NCBI GenBank assembly: GCA_934202005.1
Contig: CAKPXP010000021.1
Coordinates: 1-29,559, forward strand
Length of the DNA: 29,559 nucleotides
Reading direction: 5' to 3'
Source: an uncultured Selenomonas sp.
GTDB lineage: Bacteria > Bacillota > Negativicutes > Selenomonadales > Selenomonadaceae
Made by a program: the position numbers and the translations under genes
Shown: positions 16,533 through 24,103 of the stretch, piece by piece
Layout of the letters: every line of letters starts with the position of its first letter
How positions within the stretch are numbered: position 1 is the stretch's first letter
The notes under the pieces: generated by a model
What the model was told of the DNA's origin: nothing
The model's database searches: none
The model's input: only the letters and a program-made list of their open reading frames with translations

Positions 16533-16760
16533 TCAATGTTCGTCCGGTGTCTCTGTGCCGTGCTGATGGCCGAGCGCCGCCGCGGTCGCCGCGTCGATGA
16601 GCCCGCCGTGGGCGAAGACCGTGACGAGGCGGTCGTTCATTTCCCTGTAGACCTCATAGATATCCGCTGGCTCTCCCGCGCGAATGCGGGCATGGTAGGA
16701 GAGCTTGGCCAGGCGGTTGAGTCGATAGAACGCCTGTTTCCTGATGAATGGCTGCTGCAT
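16533..16760 (-). CDS. Small conserved-looking hypothetical protein
   Basis: A 75-residue soluble protein of unknown function, starting MQQPFIRKQAFYRLNRLAK and ending in a His/Glu/Asp-rich tail (HQHGTETPDEH). It is predicted mostly helical, with no Cys. The ATG at 16760 is chosen because AAAGGGTG lies 9 bases upstream; a GTG at 16772 overlaps that site. It ends 4 bases before the PAS-GGDEF-EAL gene, so the two are almost certainly co-transcribed and may be functionally linked. A weak promoter could lie around TTGCGT...TAGTAA some 50-85 bases upstream. Its reality rests on the good ribosome site, tight spacing and normal codon use. Confidence 0.65.
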   Translation of the reverse strand: MQQPFIRKQAFYRLNRLAKLSYHARIRAGEPADIYEVYREMNDRLVTVFAHGGLIDAATAAALGHQHGTETPDEH

Positions 16761-16854
16761 AGCAATCTGCACCCTTTCCCAAAATCCTCTGCAAAATCCA
16801 TCGTTTCATGATTCTCGTTACTATTCTATTCGCGCCCGCGGACGCAATTTCCTC

Positions 16855-16868
16855 TTTCCGTACGGAAA
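16855..16868. promoter_or_regulatory. Perfect 14-bp palindrome, possible operator
   Basis: TTTCCGTACGGAAA is its own reverse complement. It lies between the ompM terminator and the start region of the four-gene unit beginning at 16760, upstream of the likely promoter, where a dimeric regulator could bind. There is no second copy that I noticed. Confidence 0.35.
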
Positions 16869-16885
16869 CTCCCGCAAACAAATAC

Positions 16886-16910
16886 AAAAAGGCTCCCCAA
16901 ACGGGGAGCC
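16886..16910 (-). terminator. Intrinsic terminator of ompM
   Basis: Stem GGCTCCCC/GGGGAGCC (16891-16898 with 16903-16910) has a 4-nt loop. On the minus strand it is followed by five T. It lies 23 bases after the ompM stop. Confidence 0.9.
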
Positions 16911-16933
16911 TCGTAGATTCCTTGCAGAAAGAA

Positions 16934-18181
16934 TCAGAAGAAGAAGCTCACGCGGCCAAAGAGGCTGTGCGTATCGACGTTGTTGCCATCAAGCTTCTCA
17001 CCGTCGAAGTAGTAAAGGTATGCATGCACGTTCTTGAACGGAACATACTCCGTACCGACTTCCCAGCCCTTCTTGTTCGAGATGTTGCTAAACGTATCGT
17101 ACGTCGGAGCGAAAGAGACGTTCTGACCGATGTGACGGTAAGCGGCGTAAGCGCCCCAAGTGCCGGCATTCTCGTCCTCTGCGCCCTTGTAGTCAATCTG
17201 GACGTTGCCAGACTTATCGAAGGTATCTGCCTCCGTGTTCTGCGCGTAAGCGCCAGAGAGCTTCCAGTTGCTGTCGAAACGGTAGCCGAGACCAGCGCTC
17301 CAGATGTTAGCGGTGTCTTCATGCGCGTCCTTGCTATAGCCCGGGAAAGTTGCAAACCCATCAGCGTTGAAGTGACGATATGCCGCACCGCCGGACACCT
17401 TGCCCTGCTCGCCCGTGAACACGATACCCTCATAGTCAGAAGCCGTGTTCTCGCGATCTTCGATACCAGACCAACGACCAGCCTCGAGCGTCGTCTTCAG
17501 GACGTTGCCGAACTGCACGCGAGCGCCGGAGAACTCATCATCGAAGAGCAGGCCATCGGACTCATCAGAGAAGAGGCCCATCTTGCCGAAGCGGAGGTCG
17601 AGGTTGTCGTACTTGCCTTCTGCATAGGCACGGATCAGCTTCGCATTTGCATCGTCTTCATCTTCAGCAACGTTCATGTTCGCATCGATGCGTGCATGCA
17701 CCGCCCAGTTGTCGTTGACCTCAGCGGTCGGATCGAGACGGAACTTCAGCGTATTCGTTCTCTTGTCAGCATTGCTCTTCTCCTGCTGATCATTGTGGTA
17801 GGTATAGCGCAGTTCACCGTTCCATTTCACTTTGTCAGCGTTCTTCTCGAGGTTCGCGACGCGGACGCCGAGGTTGTTGAGCTCATCGGCGAACTCAGCA
17901 GCGAGCTTGTCGATCATGGCCTTGTCAGCAGCGGAGACGTCCTTCTTCGCCATAGCCTTTGCGACCATCTGTGCCATCTCATAGCGCGTGATGTTCTTGT
18001 CGCCCTGGAACGTCGTGTCGCCATAGCCCTCGATGACGCCGTCAGCAGCGAGCTGAGCAACAGCGTCATACGCCCAGTGATCCGCCGGGACATCAGAGAA
18101 CGGGTTCGCAGCAGCGAACGTCGTGGAAGCAGCGCCGACAACGAGAGCCGTCGTCAGTGCGGATACGAGAGTCTTTTTCAT
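16934..18181 (-). CDS. ompM: SLH-domain outer-membrane porin, OmpM type
   Basis: A major outer-membrane protein of Negativicutes that ties the outer membrane to the cell wall and forms a porin. It has 415 residues. The signal peptide is MKKTLVSALTTALVVGAASTT-FAA, with cleavage about residue 24. The S-layer-homology domain (about 25-85) has NPFSDVPADHWAYDAVAQL and the ITRYEMAQMVAKAM segment. A coiled-coil linker follows (AAEFADELNNLGVRVANLEKN). The rest is a strand-rich beta-barrel with alternating aromatics that ends in VSFFF, an outer-membrane insertion signal. The start at 18181 has AGGAGG 8 bases ahead; an ATG far upstream (18319) would extend into the leader. It is a single-gene unit with its own promoter and terminator. 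It binds polyamine-modified peptidoglycan in relatives. Confidence 0.95.
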   Translation of the reverse strand: MKKTLVSALTTALVVGAASTTFAAANPFSDVPADHWAYDAVAQLAADGVIEGYGDTTFQGDKNITRYEMAQMVAKAMAKKDVSAADKAMIDKLAAEFADELNNLGVRVANLEKNADKVKWNGELRYTYHNDQQEKSNADKRTNTLKFRLDPTAEVNDNWAVHARIDANMNVAEDEDDANAKLIRAYAEGKYDNLDLRFGKMGLFSDESDGLLFDDEFSGARVQFGNVLKTTLEAGRWSGIEDRENTASDYEGIVFTGEQGKVSGGAAYRHFNADGFATFPGYSKDAHEDTANIWSAGLGYRFDSNWKLSGAYAQNTEADTFDKSGNVQIDYKGAEDENAGTWGAYAAYRHIGQNVSFAPTYDTFSNISNKKGWEVGTEYVPFKNVHAYLYYFDGEKLDGNNVDTHSLFGRVSFFF

Positions 18182-18290
18182 AGATAACTCCTCCTCACAA
18201 TAAACAAAAACGGAGTTCCAGCGGAGGAGCAGGCCATGATACGAGTGTCCATGTTTCCTCGATCGCACTGCCCTCGCTCGGATCATCTTT

Positions 18291-18319
18291 ATGTTATCAC
18301 AGGCAGCAAGGTGTTTCAA
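18291..18319 (-). promoter_or_regulatory. Promoter of ompM
   Basis: On the minus strand: -35 TTGAAA (18314-18319), 17-bp spacer ending TGTGA, -10 TAACAT (18291-18296) with extended TGn. It predicts a 5' leader of about 100 nt. The sequence upstream (18320-18420) is AT-rich, as for an UP element, and holds no other feature I can see. Confidence 0.65.
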
Positions 18320-18422
18320 GGGAAGTAAATAATTTCTAATGAAAATAGGAAGAAGATATTAGAACCAAGTGACAATCTATGTGAGAAACAAGAAGCAGCG
18401 CTCATTTCCTGCTCCATCACGC

Positions 18423-18463
18423 AAAAAAGAAGCCCCGCAGGGATGTTTTCCCTGCGGGGCTTC
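18423..18463 (-). terminator. Intrinsic terminator of the fum-sdh operon
   Basis: A 14-bp stem (18429-18442 with 18450-18463) has a 7-nt loop. On the minus strand it is followed by six T (complement of 18423-18428). It lies about 50 bases after the sdhB stop. Confidence 0.92.
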
Positions 18464-18514
18464 CGCTGTGACGAATGAAAGACACGGCGCGGCTTTGCGC
18501 ATGCCGCCTCTGTC

Positions 18515-19270
18515 TCAGTGGTTGAAGATATTCTTGAGCGCCTGCTTGTTGACGTCGCGGTTGAGCTGTGCGAGATACGTCGTGAGCTTGATGTTCTTCG
18601 GGCAGACCTCGACGCAGTTCTGGCTGTTGCCGCAGCTCGTGATGCCGCCCTTCGCCATGAGCGCGTTGAGGCGCTTCGGCGCATCGAACTTTCCGAGCGG
18701 ATGCAGGTTGAAGAGATACGCCTGCACCGTCGGCGCCGGGCCGATGAAATCGGACTGCGGGCCGACGTTCGGGCATGCCTCGAGGCAGCAGCCGCAGGTC
18801 ATGCAGTGCGAGATCTCGTAGGCCGTCTGTGCCGTGTACGGGTTCTGGATCGGCGCGTCCTTGACCTCCCAGGTGCCGTCGATCTCGACCCAGCCCTGGA
18901 TGCGCTTGAGGCTCTCGAACATGACGGAGCGGTCGATGAGGAGATCGCGGATGACCGGGAACGTGCGGGCCGGCGCGAGGTGGATCGGCTGGTCGAGCTT
19001 GTCGACGAGCGAGCAGCACGCCTGGCGTGCTTTGCCGTTGATGACCATCATGCAGGCGCCGCAGACCTTCTCGAGGCAGTTGCACTCCCAGGTGACGGGC
19101 GCGACGCGCTTGCCGTCAACCGTGACGGGGTGCTTCTGGATCTCCATGAGCGCTGCAACGACGTTGAGGCCGGGGCGATAGTCCACATCGAACTCCTGCG
19201 TGTACGGCTTCTCGTTCGGGCCGTCCTGGCGCTCGATGACGAATCTGACTTTTTTCTGTTCTTCTGCCAT
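18515..19270 (-). CDS. sdhB: Succinate dehydrogenase/fumarate reductase iron-sulfur subunit
   Basis: Carries electrons between the quinone-binding membrane subunit and the flavoprotein, on the cytoplasmic side of the inner membrane. It has 251 residues. The N-terminal ferredoxin-like domain binds [2Fe-2S] with CNCLEKVCGACMM and a later Cys (ARQAC). The C-terminal domain binds [4Fe-4S] through CMTCGCCLEACP and [3Fe-4S] through CGNSQNCVEVCP. All expected cysteines are present. It starts 17 bases after sdhA with a GGGAGG ribosome site and ends before the terminator at 18423-18463. In a fermenting Negativicute the complex most likely works as fumarate reductase (menaquinol to fumarate); the direction is inferred from physiology. 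Confidence 0.97.
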   Translation of the reverse strand: MAEEQKKVRFVIERQDGPNEKPYTQEFDVDYRPGLNVVAALMEIQKHPVTVDGKRVAPVTWECNCLEKVCGACMMVINGKARQACCSLVDKLDQPIHLAPARTFPVIRDLLIDRSVMFESLKRIQGWVEIDGTWEVKDAPIQNPYTAQTAYEISHCMTCGCCLEACPNVGPQSDFIGPAPTVQAYLFNLHPLGKFDAPKRLNALMAKGGITSCGNSQNCVEVCPKNIKLTTYLAQLNRDVNKQALKNIFNH

Positions 19271-19287
19271 TTTCTATGTCCTCCCTC

Positions 19288-21189
19288 TTACTCTTTCTTC
19301 GCGACAGCGTAGTTACGGAGACGCGGTTTGATGAGAGAGTGCTCGAAATCGCGGTAAGAAACGACCGGCATCTCATTTTCCTTGTCGAAATTGACGATTG
19401 TCGTCCGCATGAACTTCGTGTCGTCACGCTCCATGAAGACGAGGTCGCCCTTGTCGTCCGTCGCGCGGCCCGTCTCCTTGTCGAAGTGGAACTCGCCGTG
19501 CTTCTTCGTGACGCGCTCCTTGAGGTCGGGCGCCATCTCGTTCCAATCCTTCTCGAGGATGATCTTCGCGTGGGCGCCGCGGCTCTCGTCGCGCTGCAGC
19601 GCGGACTGCGTAATCGCCATCGCGTAGATGATCATGTTGCGGAGCTGGCGCACGAACATCGCCTCCTGGTTCGCCCAGTGGCCGCGGTCCGTGATGCCGA
19701 TGTTCTCCCAGCGCTTGAGGATCTTCTTGAGCTCCTCGACGCACTCGCGGAGGCCGTTGTTGTCGCGCTCGACGGAGACGTACTTGTACATGATGTCGCC
19801 GAGCTCGTGATGGAGCTGATGCGCATTCTCCGGGCCGTTCATCTGGAGGATCTTCTCGAACTCGTCGACGGCGGACTGGCGCGCAGCCTCCATCTCAGCG
19901 TCCGTCAGCGGCTCGCCGTTCTTGCCGGAGCGCGCGTAGCGCAGGCTCTCCGGGCCGGAGATCGTGCCGGAATACGCAGCCGAGAGCAGGGAGTTCGCGC
20001 CGAGGCGGTTCGCGCCGTGGTACTGGTAGTCGCACTCGCCGGATGCCATGAGGCCCGGGATGTTCGTGTGATGCTCGCGGTCGACCCAGATGCCGCCCAT
20101 GGAGTAATGGATGGACGGGAAGATCTCCATCGGCACCTTGCGCGGATCCTTGCCTACGAAATCATCGTACATCTCGAGGATGCCGCCGAGCTTGCGCTCG
20201 AGGTAGTCGGCCGGGATGTGCGAGAGGTCGAGGTAGACGCGGTTCGGGTTGTGCATGCCGAGGCCCATGTGCACGACGACCTTGTAGATGGCGCGGGACG
20301 CGACGTCACGCGGCACGAGGTTGCCGTAGGCCGGGTACATATCCTCGAGGAAGTACCAGCGCTCTTTCTCGCCCGTCTGCGGGTTCTTGCGGTAGACCCA
20401 GACGCGTCCGCCCTCGCCGCGGCAAGCCTCGCTCATCAGGCGGTTCTTGTCGGAGCCCGGGATGGCCGTCGGATGGATCTGCAGGAACTCGGGGTTGCCG
20501 AGCTCTGCGCCCTGCTGATAGACGGAGGAGACGGCGGAGCCGTTGCAGATCGTCGATGCCGTGCAGCGGCCGTAGACCTGGCCCGGGCCGCCCGTCGCGA
20601 GGATGACGACGTCAGCGGGGAACGAGACGATCTCCATCGAGTTCATGTTCTGCGCGACGATGCCGCGGCAGATGCCGTCCTTGTTCTTGATGATGCGGAT
20701 GAACTCCCAGAACTCGTATTTTTTCACGCCGCCCTTGACTTCCCAGCGGCGGACCTGCTCGTCGAGCGCGTAGAGGAGCTGCTGGCCCGTCGTGGAGCCG
20801 GCGAAGCAGGTGCGCTTGTTCTTCTGACCGCCGAAGTTGCGGAGGTCGAGAACGCCCTCCGGCGTGCGCGTGAACGGCACGCCCATGCGGTCGAACATCT
20901 TGATGAGCTTCGGCGCGGCCTCGACCATGCCCTTGACAGCGAGCTGGTCGGCGAGGAAGTCGCCGCCGTAGACCGTGTCATCGAAATGCTCGTAGATGGA
21001 ATCATGCTCGCCCTTCGTGTCCATGCAGGCGTTGATGCCGCCCTGGGCGCAGAGGGAGTGGGAGCGCTTGACGGGGCAGTAGGAGAAGAGGTCTACCTTG
21101 CCGCCGCCCTCGCAAATCTTGAGCGTCGCCATGAGGCCGGAGAGGCCGCCGCCGACGACGATGATCTTATTTTCTGGTTTGTTAGCCAT
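19288..21189 (-). CDS. sdhA: Succinate dehydrogenase/fumarate reductase flavoprotein subunit
   Basis: The catalytic subunit that interconverts fumarate and succinate with covalently bound FAD. It has 633 residues. The FAD-binding dinucleotide motif is IVVGGGLSGLMA (10-21). The flavinylation histidine is H44 in KRSHSLCAQGG. Active-site segments LQIHPTAIPG and NRLMSEACRGEGG (about 255-285) and HGANRLGANSL are intact. The sequence is of the type B (Bacillus/Wolinella) form, which agrees with the single membrane subunit next to it. The ribosome site is AAAGGAG. It lies 77 bases after sdhC, with a stable hairpin in the gap, and 17 bases before sdhB. Confidence 0.97.
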   Translation of the reverse strand: MANKPENKIIVVGGGLSGLMATLKICEGGGKVDLFSYCPVKRSHSLCAQGGINACMDTKGEHDSIYEHFDDTVYGGDFLADQLAVKGMVEAAPKLIKMFDRMGVPFTRTPEGVLDLRNFGGQKNKRTCFAGSTTGQQLLYALDEQVRRWEVKGGVKKYEFWEFIRIIKNKDGICRGIVAQNMNSMEIVSFPADVVILATGGPGQVYGRCTASTICNGSAVSSVYQQGAELGNPEFLQIHPTAIPGSDKNRLMSEACRGEGGRVWVYRKNPQTGEKERWYFLEDMYPAYGNLVPRDVASRAIYKVVVHMGLGMHNPNRVYLDLSHIPADYLERKLGGILEMYDDFVGKDPRKVPMEIFPSIHYSMGGIWVDREHHTNIPGLMASGECDYQYHGANRLGANSLLSAAYSGTISGPESLRYARSGKNGEPLTDAEMEAARQSAVDEFEKILQMNGPENAHQLHHELGDIMYKYVSVERDNNGLRECVEELKKILKRWENIGITDRGHWANQEAMFVRQLRNMIIYAMAITQSALQRDESRGAHAKIILEKDWNEMAPDLKERVTKKHGEFHFDKETGRATDDKGDLVFMERDDTKFMRTTIVNFDKENEMPVVSYRDFEHSLIKPRLRNYAVAKKE

Positions 21190-21214
21190 TCTTTATCTCC
21201 TTTGCTCGGAACAC

Positions 21215-21239
21215 GCGGGGCAGCGGAAAACCGCCCCGC
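21215..21239 (-). promoter_or_regulatory. Hairpin between sdhC and sdhA
   Basis: Arms GCGGGGC (21215-21221) and GCCCCGC (21233-21239) pair in the sdhC-sdhA gap. There is no T run, so it does not look like a terminator. It could mark an mRNA processing or stability point; this is inference. Confidence 0.45.
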
Positions 21240-21266
21240 ATCCGGTTGACTTCAGGTATGCGCGAC

Positions 21267-21890
21267 TCAGAACAGGACGTAGTGCGCCATGAACGCAATC
21301 GTCACGAGGCTGAGTGCCGCGCACAGGAGCATGGACAGCACGCTCACGACATTCTGGACGCGCGGGCCCTTCGCGATACCCCAGGTCATGCAGAACGTCG
21401 TGATGCCGTTGCAGAAATGGAAGATCGCCGCGAGCATACCGATGACGTAGAGCACGACGACCACAGGGTTCTGGAAGTAGCTGTCGAGGAGCTCATAGGA
21501 AATGGGCACGCCGCAGATGCCTTTCAGATAAATGCGGAGATAGAAGACGTGCCAGAGAAGGAACGGTACGAGGTACCAGGCAGTCCAGCGCTGCAGCGTA
21601 AACATCCAGTTGCGGATGTAGCCGAAGCGGCCGGGGTTGCAGTTCGCCTGCAGCGCGATGTAGACGCCGTAGACCGCGTGAAAGATCAGCGGAATCGCGA
21701 TGCCGAAGATCTCGAGTCCGTAGAAGATGGGGCGCGGGATGAGCTCCATCATCGCGAGGCCGCCGTTCAGGGCCTCCGGGCCGCCGAGCGACGTTGCATT
21801 CGTGAAGACATGCTCAAGGATGACGATGCCGAGCACGACCAGGCCAACGAGCGAATGCAGGCGGCGCAGGTAAAAAGATACGTTATACAT
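21267..21890 (-). CDS. sdhC: Succinate dehydrogenase/fumarate reductase cytochrome b subunit
   Basis: A membrane anchor that binds two haems b and menaquinone and passes electrons to or from SdhB. It has 207 residues and five predicted membrane helices. Histidines H12, H27, H71, H114 and H158 fall at the positions of the conserved histidines of the Bacillus-type subunit, four of which are haem ligands there. A single large anchor and the absence of sdhD define a type B complex. The ribosome site is AGGAGG. It is the first sdh gene of the cluster and lies 95 bases downstream of the fumarase beta gene on the same strand. Confidence 0.95.
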   Translation of the reverse strand: MYNVSFYLRRLHSLVGLVVLGIVILEHVFTNATSLGGPEALNGGLAMMELIPRPIFYGLEIFGIAIPLIFHAVYGVYIALQANCNPGRFGYIRNWMFTLQRWTAWYLVPFLLWHVFYLRIYLKGICGVPISYELLDSYFQNPVVVVLYVIGMLAAIFHFCNGITTFCMTWGIAKGPRVQNVVSVLSMLLCAALSLVTIAFMAHYVLF

Positions 21891-21928
21891 TCTAAACCTC
21901 CTAAAATAATACCCCGAGGCATGAGGAA

Positions 21929-21961
21929 GCGCCGCGCGGCCGCCCTGCTGGGGAGCGGCGC
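21929..21961 (-). promoter_or_regulatory. GC-rich hairpin between fumarase and sdhC
   Basis: GCGCCGC (21929-21935) pairs with GCGGCGC (21955-21961), with more GC pairing possible inside. There is no T run. It lies in the 95-base gap upstream of sdhC, so with the hairpin at 21215-21239 it brackets sdhC. No internal promoter is obvious in the gap. Confidence 0.4.
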
Positions 21962-21985
21962 CGCGGATTCCTCTTCCTCCTTATA

Positions 21986-22552
21986 TCAGTACCCCTTGAG
22001 GGTGCGATATTTCTCCTGGTTGACCTCGTAGAGGCTGTTGCCCTCGCAGTCGATGACGCAGATGGCGGGGAAATCCTCGACCGTCAGCTTCGCGAGCGCC
22101 TCCGGGCCGAGCTCCGGATACGCGAGGACTTCGTATTTCTTCACGGACTTCGCGATGAGCGCCGCAGCGCCGCCGACAGCCGCGAAATACGTGACGTGGT
22201 TCTTCTTCATGGACTCGACGACTTCCTTCGAGCGGGAGCCTTTGCCGATCATGCCCTTGATGCCCTGGTCGAGCATCGTCGGCGTGTAGGCATCCATGCG
22301 GCCGGAGGTCGTCGGGCCGCAGGAGCCGATGGGGTCGCCCGGTTTCGCCGGCGTCGGGCCGAGGTAGTAGACCATCTTGTCATGCCAGTCGATGGGGAGT
22401 TTCTCGCCTTTGGCGAGCGCCTCGCACATCTTCTTGTGCGCAGCGTCACGCGCCGCGTAGATCTCGCCGGTGATGAGCACCGCGTCGCCGATATGGAATT
22501 TCTTCGACATCTCCTCCGTGAAAGGAGTATGGATCTTGATAGGTTCTGCCAT
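21986..22552 (-). CDS. Class I fumarate hydratase, beta subunit
   Basis: The C-terminal half of an oxygen-sensitive iron-sulfur fumarase, made as a separate chain. With the alpha subunit it interconverts malate and fumarate in the cytoplasm. It has 188 residues. Family segments seen are GDAVLITGEIYAARDAAHKK, YYLGPTPAKPGDPIGSCGPTTSGRMD, the GKGSRS loop, and YFAAVGGAAAL. The ribosome site is GAGGAGG. It starts 23 bases after the alpha subunit stop. The same chain order occurs in tartrate dehydratase (TtdAB), but the neighbouring fumarate reductase genes favour fumarase. Confidence 0.93.
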   Translation of the reverse strand: MAEPIKIHTPFTEEMSKKFHIGDAVLITGEIYAARDAAHKKMCEALAKGEKLPIDWHDKMVYYLGPTPAKPGDPIGSCGPTTSGRMDAYTPTMLDQGIKGMIGKGSRSKEVVESMKKNHVTYFAAVGGAAALIAKSVKKYEVLAYPELGPEALAKLTVEDFPAICVIDCEGNSLYEVNQEKYRTLKGY

Positions 22553-22575
22553 GATGCTTCCTCCTCTTCCTCAAA

Positions 22576-23418
22576 TCAAAGCGTGCGCGTCTTGTGACGG
22601 CAGGCGTGGCAGCAGATCGTCACAGCGACCGGCAGGCCGGCGATGTGCGTCGGGCCCCACTCGATGTTGACGCCGAGGCAGGTCGTCGTGCCGCCGAGCT
22701 GCGGGCCGATGCCCGTCTGGTTGATGAGTTCGAGGAGCTCGTCTTCGAGCTTTGCGTATTCCGGCATGGGATTGTGCGAGTCCACGGGACGCGTGAGCGC
22801 GATCTTGCTCATGACGGCCGCCTTGTCCATCGTGCCGCCGATGCCGATGCCGATGACCGTCGGCGGGCAGGGGTTCATGCTCGCGTGGAGGATGATGTCC
22901 ATGACAGCCTTCTTCACGCCCTCGACGCCGTCCGCCGGCACGAGCATCTTGATGCCGCCCTTGTTCTCCGAGCCGAAGCCCTTGGGCTCGACCGTAATCT
23001 TGAGCTTGTCGCCCGGCACGATCTTCGTGTAGATGGCGCCCGGCGTGTTGTTGCCCGTGTTCACGCGGTTGAAGAGCGGCTCGCTCACGACGGATTTCCT
23101 GAGATAGCCGTCCGTGTAGCCCTTGGCGATGCCGTCGTTGACGGCCTGCTCGAGATCGCCGCCCACGATGTGGAGATCCTGCCCGACCTCGAGGAAGACG
23201 ATCGTGAAGCCCGTATCCTGGCAATAGGGGCGATCCTCGTTTTTCGCGATCTCCGCATTCTTGATGATCTGATCGAGCACGTTCTGGCCGACCGGGGATT
23301 TCTCCGTCTCGCGGCCGCGCTTGAGCGCCGCGTAGACATCATCCGGAAGATAGTAGGCTGCTTCCTTACACATCTGAGCTACGTTTTCAGTGATTGTTTT
23401 TGCGTCGAGTTCTCGCAA
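22576..23418 (-). CDS. Class I fumarate hydratase, alpha subunit
   Basis: Carries the catalytic [4Fe-4S] cluster of the two-chain class I fumarase. It has 280 residues. The three expected cluster cysteines are visible in RPYCQDTGF, MNPCPPT and TTTCLGV. I choose the TTG at 23418 (reading M-RELDAKTITENV, as in the family) because GGGAGG lies 7 bases upstream; a GTG at 23433 overlaps that ribosome site. It is the first gene of the fum-sdh unit, behind the promoter at 23542-23570, so malate to fumarate to succinate is encoded in one transcript. Tartrate dehydratase is the main alternative. Confidence 0.93.
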   Translation of the reverse strand: MRELDAKTITENVAQMCKEAAYYLPDDVYAALKRGRETEKSPVGQNVLDQIIKNAEIAKNEDRPYCQDTGFTIVFLEVGQDLHIVGGDLEQAVNDGIAKGYTDGYLRKSVVSEPLFNRVNTGNNTPGAIYTKIVPGDKLKITVEPKGFGSENKGGIKMLVPADGVEGVKKAVMDIILHASMNPCPPTVIGIGIGGTMDKAAVMSKIALTRPVDSHNPMPEYAKLEDELLELINQTGIGPQLGGTTTCLGVNIEWGPTHIAGLPVAVTICCHACRHKTRTL

Positions 23419-23541
23419 AGTAATCCCTCCCACTTAGAAGGAGCGCCGTCCCGCGCCTTCCCACAGCAACCAATAGGAAACCACAGGAAAAGCGTTCGTG
23501 AAAGACCGCACTCCGATAAAAAATCATACGCTCGTAAGGTA

Positions 23542-23570
23542 ATTCTATCACATTTGTTCCCTTGGTTCAA
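23542..23570 (-). promoter_or_regulatory. Promoter of the fumarase-sdh operon
   Basis: On the minus strand: -35 TTGAAC (23565-23570), 17-bp spacer ending TGTGA, -10 TAGAAT (23542-23547) with extended TGn. The predicted leader is about 115 nt. The layout is the same as at the ompM promoter (TTGAAA, 17 bp ending TGTGA, TAACAT). Confidence 0.75.
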
Positions 23571-23576
23571 GCAAGA

Positions 23577-23597
23577 GAAAAGCGGCGCGAGGCCGCT
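23577..23597 (-). terminator. Terminator of the rph-rdgB-phosphodiesterase unit
   Basis: AGCGGC/GCCGCT (23581-23586 with 23592-23597) has a 5-nt loop. On the minus strand it is followed by TTTTCTCTT. It lies 17 bases after the phosphodiesterase stop and directly before the fum-sdh promoter. Confidence 0.75.
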
Positions 23598-23614
23598 AAA
23601 ATAGTGAACTTTAT

Positions 23615-24103
23615 TCATCTTTGACCGAGTCTGTGGAGGCGCACTTCAGGCGCTTTCCCCGACAGCAAATCCATCGTCATAAAAGAACCGAGCGCACCGT
23701 CGCGCGGACGTGCCGCCGAGCCGGGATTGAGCACGGTGATCGGTGTGCCGGGACTGTACTCCGCGATGTGGGTATGGCCGTAGACGGCGATATCGCAGTT
23801 CGCCTCCGCCGCGGCCTCGACGAGCATGCGCGTGCCGTACTGGACGCCGAAGACATGGCCGTGCGTGAGTAGGATGCGGTGGCCCGCCGCCTCGACGACG
23901 ATGGTCTCAGGCGTGTTCGGATCCGGCCAGTCGCAGTTGCCGGGCACGAAGCGGACGTCTGTCCGCGCGATGGTCGCGAGATACTGCGCGTCGCCCACGA
24001 CGTCACCCGCGTAGAGCCAGAGCTCCGTGTCGGGTGCCGCGGCGAACACCGTATCGACGACGTTGACCGCGCCGTGCGTGTCGCTGAGGATGCCGATCTT
24101 CAT
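23615..24103 (-). CDS. YfcE/MJ0936-family metallophosphodiesterase
   Basis: A small calcineurin-like phosphoesterase, 162 residues, that uses a two-metal centre. All metal motifs are present: SDTHG near the N terminus, GDVVGD, GNCD (the family's GNxD/GNHD), LTHGH and GHTH. Members hydrolyse phosphodiesters in vitro; the natural substrate is mostly unknown. Its start ATG overlaps the rdgB stop by four bases (ATGA), so the two are coupled. The association rph-rdgB-phosphoesterase is common in Firmicutes-type genomes and suggests RNA or nucleotide housekeeping. Confidence 0.92.
   Translation of the reverse strand: MKIGILSDTHGAVNVVDTVFAAAPDTELWLYAGDVVGDAQYLATIARTDVRFVPGNCDWPDPNTPETIVVEAAGHRILLTHGHVFGVQYGTRMLVEAAAEANCDIAVYGHTHIAEYSPGTPITVLNPGSAARPRDGALGSFMTMDLLSGKAPEVRLHRLGQR

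Noticed and set aside
19276..21249. Long plus-strand open frame opposite sdhA
   Set aside because: It is antisense to a complete, motif-rich sdhA and of skewed composition without recognisable domains, so it is a GC-rich shadow.
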